64,000 bases of DNA, from positions 3,326,001-3,390,000 of the forward strand of contig NZ_CP092827.1 of assembly GCF_022533585.1 (NCBI RefSeq), in the 5' to 3' direction. The notes under the pieces are model-generated. The model was not told the origin of the DNA, ran no database searches, and saw only the letters and a list, made by a program, of their open reading frames with translations. Shown here in pieces: positions 25,085-34,754 of the stretch (positions are counted from its first letter, which is position 1; every line of letters begins with the position of its first letter). This stretch comes from Pseudomonas sp. LS.1a. Lineage in GTDB: Bacteria; Pseudomonadota; Gammaproteobacteria; Pseudomonadales; Pseudomonadaceae. Position numbers and translations under genes: made by a program.

Positions 25085-27333
25085 TGAACACCCCAGTCGA
25101 TACCCCCGTTGAACTACTCAAGCTGCAACTGGGCGAAACGGTCAACCTGTCGCGTCGGCGCTTTCTTGCTGGCACGGCTGTCGGTGCCCTGGTGCTGGGT
25201 TTCGGCCTGCCCATGGGGTCGGCCCGCGTGCAGGCAGCGGCTGCGGTAACGCCGGAGCGCGGTACTCAGGTACCGGCGTTTCTGGAGATCCGCCCAGACG
25301 GCAAAGTGCGCCTGCTCAGCCCATTCATGGAAGGCGGGCAAGGCCCCTTCACCGCCATGGCGCAGATCGTTGGTGAAGAGCTGGACGTCGACCCGGCCAA
25401 CTTCGTGGTCGACAGCGCGCCGCCCGGGGAAGCCTATGTGGTGATGGAAAACGGCATGCGCATCACCGGCGGCAGCATGTCGGTGCGCATGAGCTACCCG
25501 ACCATGCGCCGTCTGGGCGCCCTGGCCCGGGCCATGCTGCTGCAGGCGGGTGCCGAGCAACTGGGCGTGCCGGTCGAAGAACTCTCCACCACGCCGGGTC
25601 ACGTGGTACATACCACGACTGGCCGTTCCATCCCCTACGGTGAGCTGGCCGGACGTGCCATGGACCTGCCAGTGCCAGACCCGGCCAGCGTCAAGCTGCG
25701 CGACCCCAGCCAGTTTCGCTGGATCGGCAAGCCGGTACGTCGCCTGGATGCCTACGACAAGTCCACTGGCAAGGCCGTGTACAGCATCGACATAAAGGTC
25801 GACGGCATGCTCCACGCTGCCGTACAGCACGCACCACGCCTGGGCATGACCGTCGGCAGCCTGCGCAACGAAGACCAGGTCAAGGCCATGAAAGGCGTGC
25901 ATTCGGTGCATCAACTGCCGGGCGCCGTGGCGGTGGTTGCCGAACGCTGGTGGCACGCCAAGCGCGCGGTCGAAGCCATCCAGGTGGACTGGAAAGAGCC
26001 CGCTGCCGACAGCCCGGTACGGCCGATGCCGGCCGATTTCTCCAGCGATGGTTGGCGCGAACACCTGGCCACGGTCACGGGCCCGGCGCGCGACGATGAA
26101 AACCAGGGCGATGTGGCCGGCATGCTGGCTAGAGCCAAGACCCAAGTCGAGGCCACCTACCACAACCAGTACCTCAACCACGCCCAGCTGGAACCGCCGT
26201 CGGCTCTGGCGCGCTTCAACCCGGACGGCACCCTGGAGGTGTGGCTGCCCAACCAGGCGCCGGACATGTTCCGTGACGACATCGCCAAACGCACCGGCCT
26301 GGCCCCGGCGCAGATCACCCTGCATTCGCCGCTGCTGGGCGGTTTCTTTGGCCGCCACTTCCTGTACGACTCGGCCAACCCCTACCCGCAGGCCATTGCC
26401 TTGGCCAAGGCGGTCGGCCGGCCGGTGAAACTCATCTGGAGCCGCGAGGAAGAATTCCTCCGCGATGTACTGCGCCCGGTCGCCGTGGTGAAGTTACGCG
26501 CCGGGCTGGATGCCGACGGCCTGCCGGTGGCCCTCGAAGCAGTGAGCGCCACCGAAGGCCCGACCGAAGCCATCGCCGGCAAGCAAGGCGAAAAGCTCGA
26601 CCCGACCGCGCTCGAAGGGCTGTCGGGCAAGTCTTACGCCATCGCCAACAAGCGCATCGCGCAGATCTACGTCAAAGGCCCGGCCATGCTCGGCTACTGG
26701 CGCTCGGTGGGCAACTCGCTGAACGACTTCTTCTATGAGTCGTTCCTCGACGAGTTGGCCGACAAAGGCGGCAAGGACCCGTTCGAACTGCGCCTGCACC
26801 TGCTGCGCGACAACCCGCGCCTGACCAACCTGTTGCAGGCCGTCGCCGAACTGTCCGGCGGCTGGAAGCGTGGGCCTTTCACCGCCGAGGATGGCAGCAA
26901 ACGGGCGCGTGGCGTGGCCATGGCCTCGCCGTTCGGCTCGGAGGCCGCGGTCATTGCCGAAGTGTCGATCGAGAACGGCCAGGTCAAGGTGCACGACATC
27001 TGGCAGGCCATCGACCCAGGCAGCATCGTCAACCCGGCCATCATCGAGCACCAGGTCAACGGCGCCGTCGCCCTGGGCCTGTCGCAGACGCTGCTGGAAG
27101 AAGCGGTGTACGTGGATGGCAAGCCGCGCGCGCGTAACTACGACCTGTACCCGATCCTGCCGCCGTCGCGCATGGCCAGGGTACATGTGCGCATTGTCGA
27201 AAGCGGGGCGAAGATGGGCGGTATCGGCGAGCCACCGTTGCCCGCGGTGGCACCGGCGGTGGCCAACGCAGTCGCGCAGCTCACCGGCCAGCGCGTGCGC
27301 AGCCTGCCATTGAGCCGCCATACCTTCAGCTGA
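25084..27333 (+). CDS. Molybdopterin-binding large subunit (IorB-like)
   Basis: This 749-residue subunit has a twin-arginine signal (LSRRRFLAGTAVGALVLGFG, residues about 19-40), so the holoenzyme works in the periplasm. Molybdopterin-binding stretches are visible: HNQYLNHAQLEPPSALARF, LLGGFFGRHFLYD and the C-terminal GGIGEPPLPAVAPAVANAV, with the catalytic Glu in GEPPLP. The family hydroxylates N-heteroaromatic compounds or oxidises aldehydes using water. It is encoded between the 2Fe-2S subunit and a tri-haem cytochrome c, a self-contained electron path to the respiratory chain. Substrate unknown. Confidence 0.92.
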   Translation: MNTPVDTPVELLKLQLGETVNLSRRRFLAGTAVGALVLGFGLPMGSARVQAAAAVTPERGTQVPAFLEIRPDGKVRLLSPFMEGGQGPFTAMAQIVGEELDVDPANFVVDSAPPGEAYVVMENGMRITGGSMSVRMSYPTMRRLGALARAMLLQAGAEQLGVPVEELSTTPGHVVHTTTGRSIPYGELAGRAMDLPVPDPASVKLRDPSQFRWIGKPVRRLDAYDKSTGKAVYSIDIKVDGMLHAAVQHAPRLGMTVGSLRNEDQVKAMKGVHSVHQLPGAVAVVAERWWHAKRAVEAIQVDWKEPAADSPVRPMPADFSSDGWREHLATVTGPARDDENQGDVAGMLARAKTQVEATYHNQYLNHAQLEPPSALARFNPDGTLEVWLPNQAPDMFRDDIAKRTGLAPAQITLHSPLLGGFFGRHFLYDSANPYPQAIALAKAVGRPVKLIWSREEEFLRDVLRPVAVVKLRAGLDADGLPVALEAVSATEGPTEAIAGKQGEKLDPTALEGLSGKSYAIANKRIAQIYVKGPAMLGYWRSVGNSLNDFFYESFLDELADKGGKDPFELRLHLLRDNPRLTNLLQAVAELSGGWKRGPFTAEDGSKRARGVAMASPFGSEAAVIAEVSIENGQVKVHDIWQAIDPGSIVNPAIIEHQVNGAVALGLSQTLLEEAVYVDGKPRARNYDLYPILPPSRMARVHVRIVESGAKMGGIGEPPLPAVAPAVANAVAQLTGQRVRSLPLSRHTFS

Positions 27334-27350
27334 GCACACAAGGACGCCCC

Positions 27351-28694
27351 ATGACCCATCGCTTCGCAAGAACCGCTTGCTGGCTGGCACTGCCGTGCCT
27401 GGTCGCGGCAGGCCTGCTGGCCTGGTACGTCACCCGCGAGCCCGCCTCGCCGTTTGCCGGTACGCAGGCCACGGCCACCGACCCGGCGCTGGTCAGCCGC
27501 GGCGAGTATGTGGCCCGGCTCAGCGACTGCGTGGCGTGCCACAGCCTGCCGGACGGCAAACCGTTCGCCGGCGGACTGGAAATGGCCACCCCGCTGGGGG
27601 CGATCCACGCCACCAACATCACCCCCGACCGCGACACCGGCATCGGTCACTACAGCCTGGCCGACTTCGACCGTGCCGTACGCCAGGGCGTCGCGCCCGG
27701 TGGCCGGCGGCTGTACCCGGCCATGCCCTACCCGTCCTACGCCAAGCTCAGCGATGACGATGTCAAGGCACTGTACGCCTTCTTCATGCGCGGCGTACAA
27801 CCGGTGCAGCAGGCCAACCTGGCCAGCGACATTCCCTGGCCGCTGAACTGGCGCTGGCCCATTGCCATGTGGAATGGCTTGTTCGCCGCCACCACGCCAT
27901 ACGCCGACCAGGCCGGGCAGGATGCACAGTGGAACCGCGGCGCCTACCTCGTCCAGGGCCCCGGCCACTGCGGCAGCTGCCATACGCCGCGCGGCCTGGC
28001 CTTCAACGAAAAGGCCCTGGATGACAGCGGCAAACCGTTCCTCGCCGGAGCCCTGCTCGATGGCTGGTATGCACCGAGCCTGCGTGCCGACGCCAACACC
28101 GGGCTGGGGCGCTGGAGCGAGGCCGAGATTGCACAGTTCCTCAAGACCGGGCGCAACCGGCATGCAGTGGTATTCGGCTCGATGACCGAGGCGTTCAACA
28201 ACTCCACGCAGTTCATGAGCGACGACGACCTGTCCGCCATCGCCCACTACCTCAAGTCGCTGCCCGGCGACCCGCAACGCGATGGCGCGCCGTGGCAATA
28301 CCAGGCCCAGTCGGCAGCGGCACGGCTCGATAGCCCTGGGGCGCATACCTATGTAACCCGCTGTGCGTCGTGCCACGGCCTGGACGGCAAGGGCCAGGCC
28401 GAATGGATGCCACCCTTGGCCGGCGCCACTTCGGCACTGGCCAAGGAAGACGCCTCGGCGATCAATATCACCCTCAATGGTTCGCAACGGGTGGTGACGG
28501 CCGGGTTGCCCGATGCCTATCGCATGCCGGCCTTCCGTGAGCAATTAAGTGACCAGGAAATTGCAGATGTGCTGGGTTTCGTGCGCAGCGCCTGGGGGAA
28601 CAATGGCGGCGCGGTGAATGCGCAGGCGGTGGGCAAGTTGCGTGGGCATACCGACCCGGCCAGCAGCAGCCCGATCATTTTGCATATGCGATGA
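27351..28694 (+). CDS. Tri-haem cytochrome c, electron acceptor of the molybdenum hydroxylase
   Basis: This 447-residue protein has an N-terminal membrane anchor or signal (about residues 8-27) and three CxxCH haem sites: CVACH (60-64), CGSCH (near 206-210) and CASCH (near 338-342). Methionine-containing stretches typical of the alcohol-dehydrogenase cytochrome c subunit family follow each site. It starts 17 bases after the large-subunit gene. It probably takes electrons from the 2Fe-2S subunit in the periplasm and hands them to ubiquinone or a terminal oxidase. Confidence 0.92.
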   Translation: MTHRFARTACWLALPCLVAAGLLAWYVTREPASPFAGTQATATDPALVSRGEYVARLSDCVACHSLPDGKPFAGGLEMATPLGAIHATNITPDRDTGIGHYSLADFDRAVRQGVAPGGRRLYPAMPYPSYAKLSDDDVKALYAFFMRGVQPVQQANLASDIPWPLNWRWPIAMWNGLFAATTPYADQAGQDAQWNRGAYLVQGPGHCGSCHTPRGLAFNEKALDDSGKPFLAGALLDGWYAPSLRADANTGLGRWSEAEIAQFLKTGRNRHAVVFGSMTEAFNNSTQFMSDDDLSAIAHYLKSLPGDPQRDGAPWQYQAQSAAARLDSPGAHTYVTRCASCHGLDGKGQAEWMPPLAGATSALAKEDASAINITLNGSQRVVTAGLPDAYRMPAFREQLSDQEIADVLGFVRSAWGNNGGAVNAQAVGKLRGHTDPASSSPIILHMR

Positions 28695-28705
28695 AATCTG
28701 GTGGC

Positions 28706-28810
28706 TGTACCGGTCTCTTCGCGGGTGAACCCGCTCCCACAGGTACTGCACAGGTCTCATGACTAGTGCAACTCCTGTGGGAGCGGGCATGCCCGCGAAG
28801 AGGCCGGCAC
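28706..28810. repeat. REP-type inverted repeat pair
   Basis: Arms TGTACCGGTCTCTTCGCGGG...CTCCCACAGG and CCTGTGGGAGCGGGC...GAAGAGGCCGGCAC bracket about 30 bases. The element sits between the cytochrome c gene and the XdhC-like gene and may attenuate or process a common transcript. Confidence 0.85.
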
Positions 28811-28845
28811 CGCCCCCCTTGAACATCAGGTTTAATGGAGTCCCC

Positions 28846-29859
28846 ATGGAAAGCATCGACCTGCTGGTCCTGCGCACCACCCGAGACTGGCTCGCCGCCG
28901 GCCACCGCGCCCTGCTCGCCACGGTCGCCCGCACCTGGGGCTCCTCCCCCCGCCCGGTGGGCTCGATGATGGCGCTGCGCAGCGACGGCCGTGTGGTCGG
29001 CAGTGTCTCTGGCGGCTGCATCGAAGACGACCTTATCCACCGCTACACCAGCGCCTACGGCGGCCCCGGCATGCCGGGCGGCTTGCCCCAGGTGGTGCGC
29101 TATGGCGTCAGCGCCGACGAGGCCCACCGCTTCGGCCTGCCCTGTGGCGGTACCCTCGAACTGGTGCTGGAATTTGCCCCGTCGTTGCAACACCTCGAGC
29201 AGCTGCTCGCCGACCTCGACAGCGGCAGGCTGGTACATCGTGGGCTCGACCTGTGCAGCGGTGAAACCAGCCTCACCGCCACCACCACGCCCGAACTGTT
29301 CAGCTTCGATGGCCAGCATATGCTCAGCACCCTAGGCCCCGGCTACCGCCTGCTGCTGATCGGTGCCGGCGCGCTGGCCGAATACCTGGCGACCATGGCC
29401 CTGTTCAATGGCTTCAGCGTTTCACTGTGCGACCCGCGACCCGAGTACACCGCAGGCTGGAACGTTGCCGGCGTCAACCGCCTGGCCGGCATGCCGGACG
29501 ACGTGGTCCGCGCCTTCGCCCCGGACCTGCGCAGCGCCATTGTCGCCGTCAGCCACGACCCCAAGCTGGACGACCTGGCCCTGCTCGAAGCCCTGCACAG
29601 CCCGGCGTTCTACATTGGTGCCATCGGCTCACGGCGCAACAGCCAGCTGCGCCGCGAGCGGCTGATCGAACACTTCGGCGAAAGCGAAGCGTCGTTGCAG
29701 CGCCTGCACGGCCCTATCGGCATCTATATCGGTAGCAAGACCCCGGCCGAGATCGCCGTCAGCGTCATGGCCGAGATCCTCGCGGCAAAGAACAATGTCA
29801 GCCTGCCCGGCGCGGTCAGCGTGACCCGGGCCAAGGAAGCCGAGCAGTTGGCCCTGTAG
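28846..29859 (+). CDS. XdhC/CoxI-family molybdenum-cofactor maturation protein
   Basis: This 337-residue cytosolic protein has an N-terminal XdhC/CoxI domain (VARTWGSSPRPVGSMMAL, then GSVSGGCIEDDLIH with the conserved Cys) and a C-terminal Rossmann domain (LLIGAGALAEYLATMALF, then GAIGSRRNSQLRRERL). XdhC proteins bind and sulfurate the molybdenum cofactor before it enters xanthine-oxidase-type enzymes. The ATG at 28846 is preceded by GGAG. Its position after the molybdenum hydroxylase genes makes those its probable client. Confidence 0.9.
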   Translation: MESIDLLVLRTTRDWLAAGHRALLATVARTWGSSPRPVGSMMALRSDGRVVGSVSGGCIEDDLIHRYTSAYGGPGMPGGLPQVVRYGVSADEAHRFGLPCGGTLELVLEFAPSLQHLEQLLADLDSGRLVHRGLDLCSGETSLTATTTPELFSFDGQHMLSTLGPGYRLLLIGAGALAEYLATMALFNGFSVSLCDPRPEYTAGWNVAGVNRLAGMPDDVVRAFAPDLRSAIVAVSHDPKLDDLALLEALHSPAFYIGAIGSRRNSQLRRERLIEHFGESEASLQRLHGPIGIYIGSKTPAEIAVSVMAEILAAKNNVSLPGAVSVTRAKEAEQLAL

Positions 29860-29876
29860 GCGCGCATCCCGGGCTG

Positions 29877-30668
29877 CTACTGCCAACGCTCCAGGTTTTG
29901 CTGCAACAGCTGCTCCGGCAGCGCCCCGGCAACGATCTTCTCCATCTCCCTCGCCAGCGCCTCACGCAGCTGCGGCTGGTTGCAGGGCGATTCATGGGAC
30001 AGTGCCAGGTACAGCCCTTCGCTGGATATCGGTGGCTCCAGCACCTGTACAGTGTCGGCAATCCCCAAGGTGCGCGCCAGCGCCATGCCGGGGTACTGCT
30101 CGTACACCACGTAGTCGCTACGCTTGTGCACCAACTTTTCGAACGCCTGCCTGGCACCGGGTACCGCTTCGAGGGTGAGATTGGCCTTGGCGTAGTCGTC
30201 GAACTGCTGGCCGTGGCTGTTGTTGACCAGCGTGCCACCTTTGCGGCCCTTCAGGTCGGCCCACTGCCGGTAGGCAAAGGCACTGTCCTGGCGCACCCAG
30301 ACAACGCTGGGTGTATGCAAAAATGCCGGAGTAATGAAGTCCATCTGTTGCTGACGGTCCTTGGTCAGGAAATACCCGGCCATCAGGTCGATTCGGCCCG
30401 TGCGTACTTCTTCCTGGGCGCGCGACCACGGCCCGCCGTAGACCACCTCGATTTCCAGCCCCAGTTGCTTGCCCAGGTACTTGAGCAGGTCGGCATTGGC
30501 ACCGATCAGTTGTTGGGGGTTTTGCGGGTCGCGCCACAGGTAAGGAGGGTATTCCGGGTTGCCGGTAGCAGTCAGCCGCCGGCATTCCTCATCCGCTACC
30601 GCCGCCAGCGGCAGCAGCAACAGGCACTGCAACAGCGGCAAAGCGTGGCGAAAGCAGCGCTCGATCAT
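29877..30668 (-). CDS. Periplasmic solute-binding protein (amino-acid-type, SBP_bac_3)
   Basis: This 263-residue protein has a signal peptide (MIERCFRHALPLLQCLLLLP, cleavage near AVADEE) and a class-II binding-protein fold: NPEYPPYLWRDPQN, then GRIDLMAGYFLTKDRQQQMD and SHESPCNQPQLREALAREME. The ATG at 30668 has GAGGG at good spacing. No permease or ATPase is adjacent, so it may be an orphan binding protein or a sensor-like periplasmic protein, as is common in Pseudomonas. Ligand unknown. Confidence 0.85.
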   Translation of the reverse strand: MIERCFRHALPLLQCLLLLPLAAVADEECRRLTATGNPEYPPYLWRDPQNPQQLIGANADLLKYLGKQLGLEIEVVYGGPWSRAQEEVRTGRIDLMAGYFLTKDRQQQMDFITPAFLHTPSVVWVRQDSAFAYRQWADLKGRKGGTLVNNSHGQQFDDYAKANLTLEAVPGARQAFEKLVHKRSDYVVYEQYPGMALARTLGIADTVQVLEPPISSEGLYLALSHESPCNQPQLREALAREMEKIVAGALPEQLLQQNLERWQ

Positions 30669-30834
30669 CGACAACCCTCGGCACATGTATCATCCGGAGA
30701 CCCGGAGCGGTGGCCAAAGGCTGCCACATCCTGTGGTCGACTGCAGCATCCATCTGTGCGTGCTGTAGACAGTCTGGACCATGTATGGCCATTGGGTTGG
30801 CCTTTCATCGGCCGGAACAAGCGGCCCTCATATT

Positions 30835-31476
30835 TCAGGCACCCTGCCGGCGCATCGCCAGGATCGCCGCGCCAAAACCGATAAAGGTCGTGCCCACCAC
30901 CCGGCTCACCCAGCGCGACAGCGACGGCCGGGTCAGCACGCCCTTGGCCCGCGCCGCCAGTGCGGCATACAGGCTCAGAGAAACCAGCGACAACGCGACG
31001 AAAATTCCGGTCAGGATCAGGAACTGCGGCAGCAACGCCGCCCCCTGGTCGATGAACTGCGGGAACAGCGCGGTGAAGAACATGGTCGCCTTGGGGTTGG
31101 TCACTGCCGTGAGGAATGCCGACTTGTACAGCTTCAGCGGCGTGGGCCGGACCTTGGCCATACCCTCTGCGGCGCCTTGCGCCAGCATCGGGCTCTTTTT
31201 CAGCAATTGCCGCGCCCCCAGGTAGAACAGGTAGCCCGCCCCCAGGATCTTCACGGCATTGAACAGCATTTCGGAACTGGCCAGCAGCGCACCCAGCCCC
31301 AGCATGGCGGCAGCCGACAGGCAGAACAGGCCCGAGCCATTGCCCAGTGACGACCAGATCGCGCTGCGCTGGCCATGGGCGAGGCTGTTGTTGATGGCCA
31401 TCAGGGTGGCAGGGCCGGGGCTGGCGATCGCGATGGCAGCGACCAGGGTAAAGGCAAACAGCGAGTGAGAATCCAT
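30835..31476 (-). CDS. LysE/RhtB-family amino-acid exporter
   Basis: This 213-residue inner-membrane protein has six hydrophobic segments. The family signature is seen in IAIASPGPATLMAINNSLAH near residue 14 and in KSAFLTAVTNPKATMFFTAL near residue 122. Such proteins export amino acids or homoserine lactones. The start at 31476 (MDSHSLF) is the family's usual position; upstream in-frame codons are not supported. It is downstream of, but separated by 50 bases from, the DUF1289 gene on the same strand. Confidence 0.9.
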   Translation of the reverse strand: MDSHSLFAFTLVAAIAIASPGPATLMAINNSLAHGQRSAIWSSLGNGSGLFCLSAAAMLGLGALLASSEMLFNAVKILGAGYLFYLGARQLLKKSPMLAQGAAEGMAKVRPTPLKLYKSAFLTAVTNPKATMFFTALFPQFIDQGAALLPQFLILTGIFVALSLVSLSLYAALAARAKGVLTRPSLSRWVSRVVGTTFIGFGAAILAMRRQGA

Positions 31477-31526
31477 TTTCAGGCTCGTCAGACAATCAGG
31501 AAAGGGCGCGCGCGGGACACGCAGGT

Positions 31527-31727
31527 TCAACCTGTATTCTGCCGCTTGGCCGCCTTCTTGGCGATAGCCTTCATTCGCGTTGCGGCCCGCTGCACGGTGG
31601 CCATCTTCTCGGGGCGCTTCATGCCCCGCCATTTGCGAATTTCGTCACGGGTGCGGCCGCAGCTCACGCACAACTCGCTGTTGAGCTGGCACAGCGAGAC
31701 GCAAGGGTTGTCGATGTCTTTCGCCAT
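31527..31727 (-). CDS. DUF1289 small cysteine-rich protein
   Basis: This 66-residue protein has four N-terminal cysteines (C9, C13, C20, C23) in NPCVSLCQLNSELCVSCGRT, the hallmark of DUF1289, followed by a basic helix. The Cys arrangement suggests a metal or Fe-S site, but function is unknown. It lies 8 bases after the preceding small gene and is probably co-transcribed with it. Confidence 0.85.
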   Translation of the reverse strand: MAKDIDNPCVSLCQLNSELCVSCGRTRDEIRKWRGMKRPEKMATVQRAATRMKAIAKKAAKRQNTG

Positions 31728-31735
31728 GCCACCAC

Positions 31736-32053
31736 TCAGCCGGGCATTTCCGCCTGTGCACGCTCGGCGGCACTGTGAAACACCTGGCGTACTTCCTCGG
31801 CCTTGACCTTGCTGACCGACCTGGCAGCCAGCAGCTCGTCGACCACGCGCAAGCCCTGCTCCAGGGCGGTGGCCAGTTGCTCGCGGTCGGAGGCGTCAGC
31901 GATATCACCCAGATAAGGAGCGATGAGATACACGTAACGGTCCTGCAGCTTGAGCGCTTCCAGCGCGTCGAGGGCTTTCTGGAACCGATCGGCAGCGGCA
32001 GGGCTCATGCTCAATTTATCGAAATGAATCAGGCTCACACGGTCAGTGGCCAT
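31736..32053 (-). CDS. Conserved-looking small cytosolic protein, function unknown
   Basis: This 105-residue, helix-rich, acidic protein without signal or membrane segment begins MATDRVSLIHFDKLSMSPAA. Start at 32053; longer upstream codons have no ribosome site. It is separated by 8 bases from the DUF1289 gene downstream, so the two form a small operon. No motif or family recognised. Codon usage matches real genes of the window. Confidence 0.72.
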   Translation of the reverse strand: MATDRVSLIHFDKLSMSPAAADRFQKALDALEALKLQDRYVYLIAPYLGDIADASDREQLATALEQGLRVVDELLAARSVSKVKAEEVRQVFHSAAERAQAEMPG

Positions 32054-32370
32054 TTTGACGAATCTCCGTTTCCTGGTGCGGCCAGGCCCACAAGCAGCAG
32101 CGCTTCTACGGTGCTCGGATGTGCAGGCCCGGGGAATGCCCATCAGGGTACCAGAACGCGAGGCAGAAAGGGCCATCGCCCCCAGAACTAAAAGTATCTG
32201 GCAGGTCGCGTAATGGACGCCCCGGGGCGCTATCGGGACAGGAGCTGCCGTTTCCTGCACAGGATAATCGTGCCAGCAGTCTCCCCGCCGAGGCAGTCAT
32301 CGAACTCGGTAGCCCACACAAAACTACAAGCCTGTACCTGCAGGTAAGCCAGAAAGGGGCCTCATCATTC
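32054..32370. other. Divergent promoter region before the BCCT transporter
   Basis: About 315 bases between divergently transcribed genes. A weak dyad GCAC-N9-GTGC lies near 32258-32274, and AAGGGG at 32353-32358 is the ribosome site of the transporter. No gene is visible. Confidence 0.45.
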
Positions 32371-34119
32371 ATGGCAAAGGAACACATCACCGAAACGCTC
32401 GACCTTGGCGTGACGGACCCCTCGAAAACCGCAGAAGCACGCCAGGACCGGCATTTCGAGGGCAAGCTTGACTGGATCGTCTTTGGCTTCACCAGCCTCC
32501 TGGCAATCGCTTTCGTCCTCTGGGGCTTCCTCAATCAGGCCAGCCTCGCCAGCAGCGCCTCCAGCGCGCAATCCTGGGTCATTCTCAACTTCGGCTGGTT
32601 CTTCGTGCTCACCTCTACCCTGTTCGTGGTGTTCGTGCTGTGGTTGGCCGCCAGCCGATACGGCCGGGTTCCGCTGGGCCGTGATGGCGAACAGCCAGAA
32701 TTCCGCACGGTGTCCTGGGTGGCGATGATGTTCAGCGCCGGCATGGGCATCGGCCTGATGTTCTTCGGCGTTGCCGAACCGCTGTCGCACTACGTGTCGC
32801 CACCGCCTGGGACGACCACTGGGCAGTCCAGCGAGGCGATGCAGGTGGCCATGGCCACCACGCTGTTCCACTGGACCCTGCACCCCTGGGCCATGTACGC
32901 CATCGTCGGCCTGGTGATTGCCTATGGCACCTTCCGCCGCGGCCGCTCGCAGTTGATTTCTGCAGCCTTTCGGCCATTGATCGGCAAGCATGCCAACGGC
33001 CCGCTCGGCCGCCTGATAGACATGATGGCGATTTTCGCCACGCTGTTCGGCTCGGCTGCCTCGCTGGGCCTCGGCGCGCTGCAGATCGCCGGTGGCCTGG
33101 AGTACAACGGCTGGATCGAAAGCCCTGGCAAGCTGTTCTACATCTCGATCATCACTTTGCTGACCATTGCCTTCGTCACCTCGGCGGTGTCGGGCATCGG
33201 CAAGGGCATCCAGTGGCTGTCCAACACCAACATGGTGCTGGCACTGGTGCTGGCAGTGTTCGTGTTTTTGGTCGGCCCGACCCTGCTGATGCTCAACCTG
33301 CTGCCAACCTCGATCGGCATCTACGCCAAGATGCTGCCGGAAATGATGGCCCGCACCAACGCCAGCGGCGGTGAGCAGATGAACAGCTGGCTGGCCGGCT
33401 GGACCGTGTTCTACTGGGCCTGGTGGATTTCCTGGACGCCGTTCGTGGGCATGTTCATCGCCCGTATCAGCCGCGGCCGCACCATCCGCCAGTTCGTCAC
33501 CGGGGTGCTGCTGGTACCGAGCCTGGTCAGCCTGGTGTGGTTCACCATCTTTGGCGGCGCGAGTATCGATGCCCTGCGCGAAGGCGCCTTCCAGCTGGCC
33601 AATGGTGCGGTCAACAGCAACCACGCGCTGTACCAGCTGCTGGACAGCTACCCGCTGGCCTCGGCGACTTCAGTGCTGGTGATGGTTCTGGTGGGTATCT
33701 TCTTCGTCTCCGGTGCCGATGCGGCCTCACTGGTCATGGGCACGCTATCGGAGCACGGCACCACCACGCCATCGCGACGCACGGTGATTTTCTGGGGTGC
33801 GCTGACCGGTACGGTGGCGGCGATCATGCTGGCAATCGGCGACCCACGCGCCCCTGGCGAGGCGCTGACTGGCCTGCAGAACCTGACCATCGTCGTGGCC
33901 CTGCCGTTCGTCGTGGTGATGGTGCTGCTATGCCTGGCGCTGTACCGCGACCTGCGCAAGGACCCGATGATGCTGCGCCACCTGCGCGGCAACGAGCTGA
34001 TCGAAAAGGCCGTACTTTATGGCGCAGTGAAACATGGCGAAGAGTTCTACATCGTGGTGCAGGAAAAGAAGGCTTCGGCCAAAGCGACGACGGCAGAGGC
34101 CGAAGTGACCGGCAACTGA
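32371..34119 (+). CDS. BCCT-family betaine/choline/carnitine-type transporter
   Basis: This 582-residue membrane protein has twelve predicted segments. The BCCT signature is present: GMGIGLMFFGVAEPLSHY near residue 125, and the substrate-box stretch FYWAWWISWTPFVGMFIARI in the middle. BCCT carriers import trimethylammonium compounds with sodium or protons, for nutrition or osmoprotection. The C-terminal cytosolic tail is short, so osmosensing as in BetP is not obvious. Start at 32371 with AAGGGG upstream. It is a single gene with no betaine catabolic genes next to it. Confidence 0.92.
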   Translation: MAKEHITETLDLGVTDPSKTAEARQDRHFEGKLDWIVFGFTSLLAIAFVLWGFLNQASLASSASSAQSWVILNFGWFFVLTSTLFVVFVLWLAASRYGRVPLGRDGEQPEFRTVSWVAMMFSAGMGIGLMFFGVAEPLSHYVSPPPGTTTGQSSEAMQVAMATTLFHWTLHPWAMYAIVGLVIAYGTFRRGRSQLISAAFRPLIGKHANGPLGRLIDMMAIFATLFGSAASLGLGALQIAGGLEYNGWIESPGKLFYISIITLLTIAFVTSAVSGIGKGIQWLSNTNMVLALVLAVFVFLVGPTLLMLNLLPTSIGIYAKMLPEMMARTNASGGEQMNSWLAGWTVFYWAWWISWTPFVGMFIARISRGRTIRQFVTGVLLVPSLVSLVWFTIFGGASIDALREGAFQLANGAVNSNHALYQLLDSYPLASATSVLVMVLVGIFFVSGADAASLVMGTLSEHGTTTPSRRTVIFWGALTGTVAAIMLAIGDPRAPGEALTGLQNLTIVVALPFVVVMVLLCLALYRDLRKDPMMLRHLRGNELIEKAVLYGAVKHGEEFYIVVQEKKASAKATTAEAEVTGN

Positions 34120-34274
34120 TCGGGCCAACCAGAGGAAGCTGGAGCCGCATTGCGCCATCTCCGGCAAACCAGCTCCTCAAACTCATTGAATCAGCAGGGC
34201 AACCTGTGGGATCGGGCGTGCCCGCGAACACCAGCGCAGCCGGTGCCAGCCAACGCGTTGAAAACGGACTTGCA

Positions 34275-34754
34275 TCAGCCCTTCAACGCCGCCTCGATCT
34301 GCGCCACATCGATCTTGCCCATCTGCATCATGGCCTCGAATGCTCGGCTGGCCGCCGCCCGGTCGGGGTGGCCAATGGCTTCGATGAGGATGCGCGGGGT
34401 GATCTGCCACGAAATCCCCCACTTGTCCTTGCACCAACCGCAAACGCTGGCCTCACCGCCGTTGCCGACAATGGCATCCCACAAGCGGTCGGTCTCGGCC
34501 TGGTCCTCGGTACTGACCTGGAACGAAAAAGCCTCGCAGTGCGTGAAGGCCTTGCCGCCATTGAGCCCCACGCAAGGAATCCCCATCACGCTGAACTCCA
34601 CGGTAATCACGTCACCTTGCTTGCCGGATGGATAGTCAGCGGGCGCCTGGTGCACGGCAATCACTCTGCTGTCAGGGAAAACGCTGGCATAGAAATTCGC
34701 GGCCTCTTCGGCATCGTTGTCATACCAGAGGCAAATGGTGTTCTTGGCAGTCAT
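34275..34754 (-). CDS. VOC-superfamily protein (PhnB-like)
   Basis: This 159-residue protein begins MTAKNTICLWYDNDAEEAAN, followed by FYASVFPDSRVIAVHQAPAD and later DKWGISWQITPRILIEAIGH. This is the PhnB / 3-demethylubiquinone-like branch of the vicinal oxygen chelate fold. These proteins are usually small dimeric enzymes or resistance proteins of uncertain activity. It is convergent with the BCCT gene and divergent from the SH3 protein. Function cannot be refined. Confidence 0.88.
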   Translation of the reverse strand: MTAKNTICLWYDNDAEEAANFYASVFPDSRVIAVHQAPADYPSGKQGDVITVEFSVMGIPCVGLNGGKAFTHCEAFSFQVSTEDQAETDRLWDAIVGNGGEASVCGWCKDKWGISWQITPRILIEAIGHPDRAAASRAFEAMMQMGKIDVAQIEAALKG

